A stretch of DNA of 64,000 nt, taken from assembly GCF_049723235.1 (NCBI RefSeq), contig NZ_JBNARB010000001.1, forward strand, positions 168,848 through 232,847, written 5' to 3'. The notes under the pieces are model-generated. The model saw nothing but the letters and a program-made list of their open reading frames with translations, made no database searches and had not been told where the DNA came from. Source of the stretch: Thermovenabulum sp049723235. GTDB taxonomy: Bacteria > Bacillota > Thermosediminibacteria > Thermosediminibacterales > Thermosediminibacteraceae. A program made the translations under genes and the position numbers. Of this stretch, positions 41,624-49,988 are shown in pieces. The stretch's first letter is position 1. Every line of letters starts with the position of its first letter.

Positions 41624-43030
41624 ATGAGAGCAAAATACAATGTCCAATGGGCTAGTAAAGATTTGGGATTTGAAGCAAGAACAATTGTAGGAGACGTGGA
41701 CGGGGACGGTGTTAATGAAATTATCACCATAGCCAATTTAGAAAATGTTAGTGGGTCTGTTATCGTGATTTTTAAAAAAAGAAGAAATACCATTGTAGAA
41801 GTGGGCAGGCTGGAATTAAGTCGTGATTCCCATTTAGTTTATATTTTCGATATAGACAGGGATGGAAGGAAGGAAATAATAGTTGGAACTGATAATAATA
41901 TTGCCGTTTACAGATTGGAAGATAGAAAAATAAGATTTATTACGGAAAGCGCCGGAATCGGTGGGCCTGCCACTTCGATTGCGGTAGGGGATTTTGACAA
42001 AGATAGCTATGTAGAAATTATCGTAAGTGTTAGAAATAAAGTTTACATTTTCAGATGGAAAAACGGATTGGTGCTGATAAATAGTGTAAATTTTAAAGGG
42101 AATGTTAAAGTGGCAGCAGGTGATGTGGATAACGACAGAAGGATTGAGGTAATAATAAAAGAAGCAAACGATTCTACGGGTACCATATATATATTCGAAT
42201 TAAGAAATAATGAACTAAGGAGGATAACATCCGTTATTATAAGAAATATAGGCCATGGTTTTCTTGTGGTAAAAGATGTGGACGGTGATGAAAAAGCTGA
42301 AATAATTTTCAATTCTAAGGATGATTTTATTTATATTCTTAAAAAAGTTGATAGGGAATTTATATTCTTCAGAAAAGATGTACCGGAATCGAAAAGCTTA
42401 AATGAAGCGGTGGTATACGATATTGATAACGACGGATTGAACGAAATAATCGCTATTTCCTTAAATAGTTTAATGATTCTGGAAATAGGGAACAGAGAAG
42501 TTAAAGTAAAATTGTTACAGATGATACCGAATGGTGCCATTAGTGTTTCCGCAGGAGAATTGGATGGAATGAGTCCACCGGAAATAGTAATTGGAACATC
42601 CTACGGTTACGTCTACCTTTTACAAACGGTCAGGGATGGTATGGGAGATAAATTGCTTATAGGAAGGGTTCAGTCTATAATACAGGATACCGTAGATATA
42701 CCTGCTGGAAAACCCGATGCTTCAAGGATAGTAGAAGCTAATGCTAAATTTATTGTGAAAGATACCAGGGTAATCAAAGATAAGGTTATAGTGGACGGAG
42801 ATGTAGAGGTTAAGGTTTTATACGTAGCAAATTTACCCTCTCAACCGGTGCATTTCTTTGAAGATGTTATACCCTTTCTACAATTTATCCATCTTTACGG
42901 TGCTCATCCGGGAATGGAAGCCCTTGTTCATTTTAAAACCGAATATGTGGATGCAAAACTGATTTCACCGAGGAAAGCCAAGATTACAGTAGTGTTTGAG
43001 ATGTTTGTGAAATTAGTAAAATTTTATTAA
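41624..43030 (+). CDS. FG-GAP/VCBS beta-propeller fused to DUF3794 domain
   Basis: 468 residues, ATG with GGGGAGGAA upstream, no signal peptide. Residues 1-350 hold about six repeats each with an Asp-rich calcium-type loop: DVDGDGVNEI, DIDRDGRKEI, DFDKDSYVEI, DVDNDRRIEV, DVDGDEKAEI, DIDNDGLNEI. Residues 360-468 (VDIPAGKPDASRIVEANAKF, VIKDKVIVDGDVEVKVLYVA, PVHFFEDVIPF) read as DUF3794, the domain found in SipL and other spore-envelope proteins. The fusion suggests an intracellular assembly protein, possibly for spore coats. The next gene, converging, encodes a coiled-coil protein. Confidence 0.75.
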   Translation: MRAKYNVQWASKDLGFEARTIVGDVDGDGVNEIITIANLENVSGSVIVIFKKRRNTIVEVGRLELSRDSHLVYIFDIDRDGRKEIIVGTDNNIAVYRLEDRKIRFITESAGIGGPATSIAVGDFDKDSYVEIIVSVRNKVYIFRWKNGLVLINSVNFKGNVKVAAGDVDNDRRIEVIIKEANDSTGTIYIFELRNNELRRITSVIIRNIGHGFLVVKDVDGDEKAEIIFNSKDDFIYILKKVDREFIFFRKDVPESKSLNEAVVYDIDNDGLNEIIAISLNSLMILEIGNREVKVKLLQMIPNGAISVSAGELDGMSPPEIVIGTSYGYVYLLQTVRDGMGDKLLIGRVQSIIQDTVDIPAGKPDASRIVEANAKFIVKDTRVIKDKVIVDGDVEVKVLYVANLPSQPVHFFEDVIPFLQFIHLYGAHPGMEALVHFKTEYVDAKLISPRKAKITVVFEMFVKLVKFY

Positions 43031-43037
43031 TCATCGG

Positions 43038-43481
43038 TTACTGATTTAAAGCAGGGTTTTCCCTTTCAATCTGGTTTAAAGTATCTTCGCATTTTGAGAT
43101 ATAATCGAACATCTTACTAATTGAGTTACTTTGAAGTAAAGCGTTTTGCGCCTGGGACAATGCGGAAATTGCTTGCTGCATTGCCTGAATTACCTGTAAA
43201 TCCTGAGAAATAAGTTCTTCCACGCATTCCTTTTCCATAGAATCTATTATTTGTCTGTAATTTGCGGCATTTGCCTTCAGGTCTGAAACTCCCTGCATGG
43301 CAATCTGTTGTAGCTGTGAGGCTAAGTTATATAAATTTTCGAGTCTTTTTGCATCAGAGGTGTATGTGGTGGATTGGTTTAAGTTGTTCTGGATTTGCTG
43401 GCTTACGGATAATTGCTGTTCTCTTGCTAACTGTGCAATAGACTGGATTTCCTGAAGGAGTTTATCCTTTTCCAAAGCCAT
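43038..43481 (-). CDS. Coiled-coil protein of unknown function
   Basis: 147 residues from ATG 43481 (GGGAGGGAG upstream; the TTG at 43499 lies before the ribosome binding site). The protein is almost wholly helical, rich in Gln, Asn and Ser with heptad spacing (LLQEIQSIAQLAREQQLS, AMQQAISALSQAQNALLQ), one Cys pair region, and no membrane segment. I do not recognise a family. It converges on the DUF3794 fusion gene with an 7-base gap. Confidence 0.65.
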   Translation of the reverse strand: MALEKDKLLQEIQSIAQLAREQQLSVSQQIQNNLNQSTTYTSDAKRLENLYNLASQLQQIAMQGVSDLKANAANYRQIIDSMEKECVEELISQDLQVIQAMQQAISALSQAQNALLQSNSISKMFDYISKCEDTLNQIERENPALNQ

Positions 43482-43606
43482 TTTTTCTCCCTCCCTCAAA
43501 ATGACTTGTTTATAATATTCCCAAAAGAGTCCAATTTAATTCCAGGAATATATGGAGCATTTGAGGAGAAAATAAAAAAGAATAAAAGTTTTAAGGAGGG
43601 AGAATA

Positions 43607-44095
43607 ATGGCGGTTAAAACTGTAATTGGTGTTTTCGAAAATAAACAGCAGGCGGAAAAAGCGGTAAATGCTTTGAGAAATTCGGGTTTTGATACAAATG
43701 AGATTTCCATTGTGGCAAAAGGAGGCAAAAAAAATAACGGAAATAACGGTGATGAAGAAACTCTGGAAATGGATACCCTTACTGATGGAACTGCAACGGG
43801 AGGAGTTATAGGAGGGCTGGCTGGTCTTGCCATAGGTGCTGGAGCTCTTGCTATTCCTGGTATAGGGCCGCTTTTTGCAGCAGGACCAATTGCAGGGCTA
43901 TTGTCGGGAGCGGCAACGGGAGGCATAGCAGGAAGCCTTATTGATTGGGGAATTCCTGCCGAAAGGGGCAGATACTATGAAGAGGAAGTAAAGAAGGGAA
44001 AAATGCTAACAGTGATAAGAGCTCATGAGCAAAAAGTGCAGCAGGCTGCAGATCTTTTAAGGCAAAATGGGGCAAAAGATGTGGAAACCCATTAA
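43607..44095 (+). CDS. General stress protein (YflT/17M-like)
   Basis: 162 residues, ATG with AAGGAGGG upstream. N-terminal ferredoxin-like YflT domain (TVIGVFENKQQAEKAVNALR, FDTNEISIVAKGG), a glycine/alanine-rich hydrophobic middle (GGVIGGLAGLAIGAGALAIP, GPIAGLLSGAATGGIAGSLI, about 65-115), and a C-terminal helix repeating the N-domain. Related to Bacillus general stress protein 17M and DUF1269-type membrane-associated proteins; biochemical role unknown. Ends at a strong terminator. Confidence 0.75.
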   Translation: MAVKTVIGVFENKQQAEKAVNALRNSGFDTNEISIVAKGGKKNNGNNGDEETLEMDTLTDGTATGGVIGGLAGLAIGAGALAIPGIGPLFAAGPIAGLLSGAATGGIAGSLIDWGIPAERGRYYEEEVKKGKMLTVIRAHEQKVQQAADLLRQNGAKDVETH

Positions 44096-44105
44096 AAAGC
44101 TGAAT

Positions 44106-44140
44106 AAAGAGGGGTAATTTACCCCTCTTTTATTTTTTAT
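44106..44140 (+). terminator. Terminator of the YflT-like gene
   Basis: AAAGAGGGGTAA-TTTACCCCTCTTT hairpin followed by T-rich sequence. Confidence 0.9.
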
Positions 44141-44262
44141 TTTTTATGTGTTATAATACAATTGTAATACAATAAGATAAAAAATAATAATTATTAAAAC
44201 AAAAGTATTCAAATAATTAATTTAATTTTAGTAAATTCTAAAAAAAGGTAAAATCATAATTA

Positions 44263-44291
44263 TTGTCGAATATATTTATATGTAGTAATAT
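44263..44291 (+). promoter_or_regulatory. Candidate promoter of rpoN
   Basis: TTGTCG, 17-base spacer, TAATAT, 45 bases before the rpoN start codon. Confidence 0.5.
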
Positions 44292-44335
44292 TATTTTTTA
44301 ATTTTCCTTTTGCATATATTTTGGGGGGCTTTTTT

Positions 44336-45724
44336 ATGCAGGTAAATTTTAGTCTTAATTTAACCCAAACTCAAAAACTATTAATGACGCCGGAATTAAA
44401 ACAGGCAATAACCATACTCCAGCTTTCGAGCTTAGAACTTACGGAATATATAGAAAATGAACTGGTAGAAAATCCTATTCTGGAAATTGAAGATGAAGAA
44501 TACGAAGATCCGGAAGAAATTAGCGTTACGGGGGAAGAGGATTACAACATCGAATGGCAGGAGTATTTAGAACAGTGCGCGGATGCGGATTTTATTAGGA
44601 TGCCGAAGGAAGAAAAGGAAGAAAAAAGCTTTGAAAATTTTGTTTCTTTAGCCCCCACCTTGCAGGAATATCTGCTAAACCAGCTGTTCCTTATGAAGAT
44701 AGATAAACGAAGCTTTAAAATCGGAGAGTTTCTTATAGGAAACATAGATAACCGCGGATACCTGACCCTGGGTGTACGGGAAGCGGCTGAAATATTAAAG
44801 GTAAGAGAGTCAGAAGTGGAAAGGGTATTAAAAATTGTGCAAAGTTTTGACCCACCGGGTGTAGGAGCAAGGGATTTAAAAGAGTGCCTTATTATTCAAT
44901 TGGAACAAAAAGGGATTTTAGATGATCTATTGAGAAAGATTATAGAAGAGCATCTTGAAGATTTAGCACAGGCAAAATATTCCAGGATAGCCGAAAGGTT
45001 AAATATTAGCCTGTCTAAGGTTCAAGAATTGAAGGATATCATTCTGACCCTGGATCCCAAGCCCGGAAGAAATTTCGCTTCGGGGAATGAAACTCAATAC
45101 ATCATACCCGATGCTTCGGTGAGAAAAATTAATGATGAGTATATAATCCTGATGAACGATACGGTTACGCCAAAACTTTCAATCAATCCTTACTACCGTT
45201 CCTTGCTTAATTCGGAAGATAAGGATCCCGGTGCTCTAAAATTCTTAGCCAAGAGATTTGAATCCGCATTGTGGCTGATAAAAAGTATAGAACAAAGGCG
45301 AATGACCCTTTATAAAGTTATAAAAGCTATCATAGATGTTCAAAAGGAGTTTTTAGATCACGGAATAGCATATTTAAAACCCTTAACATTAAAACAGATA
45401 GCGGACAAAGTTGGAGTACATGAATCCACAGTAAGCAGAGCGATTAACGGTAAATATATTCAAACACCAAGAGGAATATTTGAACTTAAATTTTTCTTCA
45501 GCAACGGTTTGGAAGGCTCTGACGGCAGCGCAATTTCCGCTGAAACCATAAAAAAGATGATAAAAGAAATGATAAATGCGGAAAATCCTTATAATCCTAT
45601 AAGCGATCAGAAAATAGCCGATGAATTAAAAGAAAAGGGTATTAACATCTCCAGGAGAACCGTTGCTAAGTACAGGGAAGAAATAGGGATTCCCTGTTCA
45701 GCCAAGAGAAAAAGACTGGCTTAA
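44336..45724 (+). CDS. rpoN: RNA polymerase sigma-54 factor
   Basis: 462 residues from ATG 44336 (TTGGGGGGC upstream). Region I glutamine/leucine-rich N-terminus (LTQTQKLLMTPELKQAITIL), core-binding domain, the HTH region HESTVSRAINGKYIQTPRG and the RpoN box RRTVAKYREEIGIP. It would serve the two sigma-54 activators in this window and the sigma-54 promoters found before the hydrogenase and methionine gamma-lyase genes. It lies upstream of the glycolytic cluster, as in several Firmicutes. Confidence 0.96.
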   Translation: MQVNFSLNLTQTQKLLMTPELKQAITILQLSSLELTEYIENELVENPILEIEDEEYEDPEEISVTGEEDYNIEWQEYLEQCADADFIRMPKEEKEEKSFENFVSLAPTLQEYLLNQLFLMKIDKRSFKIGEFLIGNIDNRGYLTLGVREAAEILKVRESEVERVLKIVQSFDPPGVGARDLKECLIIQLEQKGILDDLLRKIIEEHLEDLAQAKYSRIAERLNISLSKVQELKDIILTLDPKPGRNFASGNETQYIIPDASVRKINDEYIILMNDTVTPKLSINPYYRSLLNSEDKDPGALKFLAKRFESALWLIKSIEQRRMTLYKVIKAIIDVQKEFLDHGIAYLKPLTLKQIADKVGVHESTVSRAINGKYIQTPRGIFELKFFFSNGLEGSDGSAISAETIKKMIKEMINAENPYNPISDQKIADELKEKGINISRRTVAKYREEIGIPCSAKRKRLA

Positions 45725-45741
45725 AAATTTTTTAAAAAAAT

Positions 45742-45770
45742 TAGACAATCGAGGGATTTTGTGGTATTAT
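45742..45770 (+). promoter_or_regulatory. Promoter of the glycolytic operon
   Basis: TAGACA (45742-45747), 17-base spacer, TATTAT (45765-45770). The -10 box lies inside the upstream terminator hairpin, and the CggR operator begins about 31 bases after the predicted start. Confidence 0.6.
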
Positions 45771-45804
45771 ATATAAGGGTATATAATACCTTTTATTTTT
45801 TCTA
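45763..45804 (+). terminator. Terminator of rpoN overlapping the gap promoter
   Basis: GGTATTATAT pairs with ATATAATACC, then TTTTATTTTTTCT. A transcript from rpoN would carry the whole hairpin, while one from the gap promoter would start within it and lack the 5' arm. Confidence 0.7.
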
Positions 45805-45807
45805 TAG

Positions 45808-45845
45808 CGGGACATTTATGTATATAAAGGGACAATAATTGTCCC
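45808..45845. promoter_or_regulatory. CggR operator
   Basis: CGGGAC at 45808 and AGGGAC at 45828 are 20 bases apart, the repeat distance of the known CggR operator (CGGGAC-N6-TGTC-N4 repeated), with TGTC at 45840-45843. The right half also forms the palindrome GGGACAAT-A-ATTGTCCC. Confidence 0.75.
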
Positions 45846-45916
45846 GCACATGGCCGGTATAAAATTTTCCATTTAAGAAAATCTAAAAAAGAAATTAAAA
45901 AGAGGGAGGAATTGTT

Positions 45917-46930
45917 GTGAAAATTAGAGTGGGTATTAATGGTTTTGGAAGAATTGGAAGGAACTCCTTTAAGGCAGCTTTAAAAAATCACCCTGAAATC
46001 GAAATTGTAGCTATAAATGACCTGATGGATGCTCCCACCCTGGCACACCTTTTAAAGTACGATTCCGTTTTTGGCAGGTTTGAGGGCAAAGTCGAAGCAA
46101 AAGAAAATTCCATAATCGTGAACGAAAAGGAGATAAGGATTTTTGCGGAGAAGGACCCGGGGAATATACCCTGGAAGGATTTAGGAGTAGATATCGTAGT
46201 GGAATCCTCCGGTGTATTTACTTCTAAAGACAAAGCTGCTTTACATATTGAAAAAGGTGGAGCCAAAAAAGTAATTATTTCGGCTCCGGCAAAGGATGAA
46301 GATATTACAATTGTCATGGGCGTAAACCATGAAAAATACAACCCGAAAGAGCATCACGTTATTTCTAACGCTTCCTGTACGACCAACTGTCTTGCACCGG
46401 TAGCCAAGGTCTTGATGGATAATTTTGGAATACAGAAGGGATTAATGAATACGGTACATTCGTATACTAATGACCAAAGAATTCTTGATTTACCCCATAA
46501 GGATTTAAGAAGGGCAAGGGCAGCGGCTTTAAATATAATACCTACAACTACGGGTGCTGCAAAAGCTGTAGCTCTGGTAATTCCGGAATTAAAAGGAAAG
46601 TTGAACGGATTTGCTTTGAGGGTGCCTACCCCAACGGTTTCAATAGTAGATTTTACAGTTTTATTAGAAAAGAAAGTCACCGCAGAGGAGGTTAATGAAG
46701 CCCTGAGAGCTGCTGCAGAGGGCTCCATGAAAGGAATTCTCGGTTATACCGATGAACCGCTGGTTTCAATGGATTTCAAAGGATCGGAATATTCTTCAAT
46801 TGTGGATGGTTTATCCACAATGGTAATTGAAGGGGACTTTGTAAAGGTGATTGCATGGTACGATAATGAATGGGGTTATTCCTGCAGGGTTATGGATCTG
46901 GTAAAATATATTGCAGAAAAAGGACTGTAA
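45917..46930 (+). CDS. gap: Glyceraldehyde-3-phosphate dehydrogenase
   Basis: 337 residues, GTG start with GGGAGGA upstream. NAD site INGFGRIGRNSFKAAL, catalytic Cys in NASCTTNCLAP (about 154), HSYTNDQRILDLPH and WYDNEWGYSCRVMDL. Glycolytic GapA type by context. First structural gene of the cluster, ahead of its regulator cggR, with a terminator-like hairpin between them that would make gap mRNA more abundant than the rest. Confidence 0.97.
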   Translation: MKIRVGINGFGRIGRNSFKAALKNHPEIEIVAINDLMDAPTLAHLLKYDSVFGRFEGKVEAKENSIIVNEKEIRIFAEKDPGNIPWKDLGVDIVVESSGVFTSKDKAALHIEKGGAKKVIISAPAKDEDITIVMGVNHEKYNPKEHHVISNASCTTNCLAPVAKVLMDNFGIQKGLMNTVHSYTNDQRILDLPHKDLRRARAAALNIIPTTTGAAKAVALVIPELKGKLNGFALRVPTPTVSIVDFTVLLEKKVTAEEVNEALRAAAEGSMKGILGYTDEPLVSMDFKGSEYSSIVDGLSTMVIEGDFVKVIAWYDNEWGYSCRVMDLVKYIAEKGL

Positions 46931-46932
46931 TG

Positions 46933-46965
46933 AAAAATAGCCCAATATTATTGGGCTATTTTTCT
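46933..46965 (+). terminator. Hairpin between gap and cggR (partial terminator or processing site)
   Basis: AAAATAGCCCAAT-ATT-ATTGGGCTATTTT followed by TCT. The stem is strong but the T tail is short, so read-through into cggR and pgk is likely. Confidence 0.75.
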
Positions 46966-46990
46966 AAAACTGAAGGTAAAGGAGATTTTA

Positions 46991-48025
46991 ATGGAAAATA
47001 TCGCAGAACTTATTAATAAAATTTCGCCGGAATTTGTGGAAATAATTGAAAAAAGGTACAGGATTTTAAAAAATATACAGTACTATCAGCCGATAGGCAG
47101 AAGGCTGTTGGCTAATTACACTCATTTTACCGAGAGGACTTTAAGAACGGAGATAAAAAAACTTTTAGAATTCGGTCTTCTTGAAGTTGACGATAATGGT
47201 ATGAAATTGACGAAGGCGGGAGAAAGCCTAATCGGCGATATGGAGGAATTTATTTTCAATTTAAAGGGATTGAATCGTTATGTAACGAATATAGAGAATA
47301 TGTACAACTGCCATTGCTTGATCGTTCCCGGGGATGCTGATTCCGATGAAAGCGTAAAAAGAGAAATGGGGAAGAAAGCAGCTACCCTTTTAAAGAGCTT
47401 GATTAAAGGTAAAGAAATTATTGCTGTTACCGGTGGATCCACGATGGCAGAAATACCCAGAGGTATTACAAAAACTATGGAATACGAAAATGTAATGGTG
47501 GTTCCTGCAAGGGGTGGTTTGGGAGAAAGGGTGGAATACCAGGCAAATACCATTGCTGCGGAAATGGCGAAAAAACTTGGAGCTAAATACAAACTTCTAT
47601 TTGTCCCGGAAAATTTACGACCGGAAACCTTAAAGACCATTATTGAGGAGCCCGTGCTCTCAGAGGTAATTTCCATGATCAAAAAAGCTGATATTTTAAT
47701 TCACGGTATAGGTATAGCTGAGGAAATGGCAAGAAGAAGGGGGCTTTCTCAAAGGGAGATTGAGATAATCAAAGAAAAGGGAGCCGTTGCAGAAGCGTTT
47801 GGTTACTATTTTGATATTGAAGGAAAGGTTGTCCACTATACACCCAGCGCGGGGATTGGCATTGATGAGATAAAAAACATTTCTACCGTGATATCGGTGG
47901 CCGGAGGGAAAAAGAAGGCCCTTGCTATCAAGGCTTTTATAAAATTTTTTAGTCCTAAGTATCTCATTACCGATGAAGGCGCTGTAACAAATCTTATGAA
48001 TTGGGAGGGAACACAAGGTGAATAA
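46991..48025 (+). CDS. cggR: Central glycolytic genes regulator CggR (SorC family)
   Basis: 344 residues. N-terminal winged HTH (YYQPIGRRLLANYTHFTERTL) and C-terminal sugar-phosphate-binding domain (IAVTGGSTMAEIPRGI, VVPARGGLGERVEYQANTIA, HGIGIAEEMARRR). Represses the operon until fructose-1,6-bisphosphate rises; its operator is upstream of gap. Here it is the second gene, between gap and pgk, rather than first as in Bacillus. Its end overlaps pgk by 8 bases. Confidence 0.94.
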   Translation: MENIAELINKISPEFVEIIEKRYRILKNIQYYQPIGRRLLANYTHFTERTLRTEIKKLLEFGLLEVDDNGMKLTKAGESLIGDMEEFIFNLKGLNRYVTNIENMYNCHCLIVPGDADSDESVKREMGKKAATLLKSLIKGKEIIAVTGGSTMAEIPRGITKTMEYENVMVVPARGGLGERVEYQANTIAAEMAKKLGAKYKLLFVPENLRPETLKTIIEEPVLSEVISMIKKADILIHGIGIAEEMARRRGLSQREIEIIKEKGAVAEAFGYYFDIEGKVVHYTPSAGIGIDEIKNISTVISVAGGKKKALAIKAFIKFFSPKYLITDEGAVTNLMNWEGTQGE

Positions 48026-49202
48026 AAAAACAGTAAAGGATTTTGATGTAAAAGGCAAAAGGGTTTTTGTGCGCGTGGATTTCAACGTGCCGTTAGATGA
48101 GAATGGTAACATCACCGACGATACAAGAATAAGAGCAGCTCTTCCTACAATTAATTACCTTGTAGAAAATCAAGCCAAGGTCATTCTTGCTTCCCATCTC
48201 GGTAGACCAAAAGGTAAGTTTAATCTCAAATACAGCTTATCGCCTGTAGCCAGAAGACTTTCTCAGCTTCTAAATAAGGAAGTAATTTTTGCCGAAGATT
48301 GTATAGGGGAAAAGGTTGAAAATTTGGTAAGTAATATGAACCCAGGGGACGTATTATTATTGGAAAACCTCCGATTCTATCCTCAGGAAGAGGAAAATGA
48401 CAGAGATTTTGCAAAGAAACTTGCTGATCTGGCGGAAATTTACATAAACGATGCTTTCGGTACAGCTCACAGAGCCCATGCTTCTACCGCTGGAATTGCG
48501 GAATTTTTACCATCGGGTGCGGGCTTTTTAATGCAGAAGGAAATTGAGATAATGGGAAAGGCTCTGGAAAATCCGGAAAGGCCTTTTGTGGCGGTTCTCG
48601 GCGGCGCAAAAGTAAGTGACAAAATTGGTGTCATTACCAATTTGCTGAATAAAGTAGACTCCCTACTAATTGGAGGGGGGATGGCTTTTACCTTCTTAAA
48701 AGCCTTAGGTTATGAAATTGGTAGATCATTACTGGAAGAGGATAAAATAGAACTGGCCGGGTCTATAATTAAAGATGCCAGGGAAAAAGGTGTAAAATTG
48801 GAATTACCCGAGGATGTAGTTGTTGCAGAAGAAATAAAAGAAGGAACCAATTATAAAACCGTATCCGTAGGAGAAATCCCCTCAAATTTAATAGGGGTAG
48901 ATATTGGAGAGAAGACGAGGGAAAAGTTTGCACAAATAATTAAAAAAGCTAAACTGGTGGTTTGGAACGGGCCAATGGGTGTATTTGAAATAAAATCCTT
49001 TGCAAAAGGTACTCTTGCAATCGCAGAGGCTATGGCGGAATCGGGAGCTATTACAATTGTCGGTGGCGGAGATTCGGCTGCAGCAGTGGAACAGCTTGGA
49101 TTTGCAGATAAAATGACACATATTTCCACAGGTGGGGGAGCATCTCTTGAGTTTTTGGAAGGCAAGGAACTTCCAGGGGTTGCAGTATTAAATGATAAGT
49201 GA
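48018..49202 (+). CDS. pgk: Phosphoglycerate kinase
   Basis: 394 residues, GTG start overlapping cggR. RVDFNVPLDENGNITDDTRI, SHLGRPKGKF, NDAFGTAHRAHAS, GGAKVSDKIGVI and GGGDSAAAVEQLG are the family motifs of the N- and C-lobes. Monomeric length, not the PGK-TPI fusion seen in some thermophiles; tpiA follows as a separate gene. Confidence 0.97.
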   Translation: MNKKTVKDFDVKGKRVFVRVDFNVPLDENGNITDDTRIRAALPTINYLVENQAKVILASHLGRPKGKFNLKYSLSPVARRLSQLLNKEVIFAEDCIGEKVENLVSNMNPGDVLLLENLRFYPQEEENDRDFAKKLADLAEIYINDAFGTAHRAHASTAGIAEFLPSGAGFLMQKEIEIMGKALENPERPFVAVLGGAKVSDKIGVITNLLNKVDSLLIGGGMAFTFLKALGYEIGRSLLEEDKIELAGSIIKDAREKGVKLELPEDVVVAEEIKEGTNYKTVSVGEIPSNLIGVDIGEKTREKFAQIIKKAKLVVWNGPMGVFEIKSFAKGTLAIAEAMAESGAITIVGGGDSAAAVEQLGFADKMTHISTGGGASLEFLEGKELPGVAVLNDK

Positions 49203-49218
49203 TATGGGGGTATTTTGG

Positions 49219-49986
49219 ATGAGACGTCCCTTAATTGCGGGTAATTGGAAGATGTACAACAATGTTTCTGAGACCCTAGTGTTTTTTGATAATTTTATAA
49301 AATTAGTAGAAAACTTAGAAGGGGTAGAGGTTGCAATTTTCCCTCCTTTTACAAGCCTGTGGGAGGCTGCCAAAAAAACTGCGGGAACTAAAATAAAGAT
49401 TGGAGCTCAAAATGTGCACTGGGAGGAAAAGGGCGCTTTTACAGGCGAAATTTCACCGAACATGCTTAAAGAAATACCCTGCGAGTACGTGATTATAGGC
49501 CATTCCGAAAGAAGGCAGTATTTTGCAGAGTCCGATGAAACGGTAAATAAAAAGGTGCGGGCAGTTTTAAAGCACGGTATAAAGCCGGTTATTTGCGTTG
49601 GAGAAAATTTAAAAGAAAGGGAAGAGAATCTAACGTTAAAAGTAGTTTTGCCTCAGGTTCGTAAAGCATTAGCAGATGTAGAGCTTTTAAGCGGAGAAGA
49701 GATAGTTTTTGCTTATGAACCAATCTGGGCCATTGGTACGGGAAAGGTTGCTACCCCCGAAGATGCTCAGGAAGTTATAAAAAATATTAGAAAGGAAATA
49801 GAAACCCTTTATAATAAAAATATTGCAGAGAATGTTAGAATACTATATGGAGGCAGTGTAAAACCGGATAATATCAAAGCGCTGATGCAGGAACGGGATA
49901 TAGATGGGGTTTTAGTAGGCGGCGCCAGCGTGGATCCGCAGAGTTTTTACAAAATATGTGCTTACAAAGAACAGGGAGTTGAATAA
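49219..49986 (+). CDS. tpiA: Triosephosphate isomerase
   Basis: 255 residues from ATG 49219 (GGGGG upstream; the longer frame from 49192 overlaps pgk and has extra residues before the conserved start RRPLIAGNWKMYN). Catalytic His in IGHSERRQYF and Glu in FAYEPIWAIGTG, and phosphate-binding ILYGGSVKPDN. Confidence 0.97.
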   Translation: MRRPLIAGNWKMYNNVSETLVFFDNFIKLVENLEGVEVAIFPPFTSLWEAAKKTAGTKIKIGAQNVHWEEKGAFTGEISPNMLKEIPCEYVIIGHSERRQYFAESDETVNKKVRAVLKHGIKPVICVGENLKEREENLTLKVVLPQVRKALADVELLSGEEIVFAYEPIWAIGTGKVATPEDAQEVIKNIRKEIETLYNKNIAENVRILYGGSVKPDNIKALMQERDIDGVLVGGASVDPQSFYKICAYKEQGVE

Positions 49987-49988
49987 TT

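Noticed and set aside
47696..48115. 139-residue minus-strand ORF across cggR and pgk
   Set aside because: It is a shadow of two certain genes on the other strand and has no start signal.
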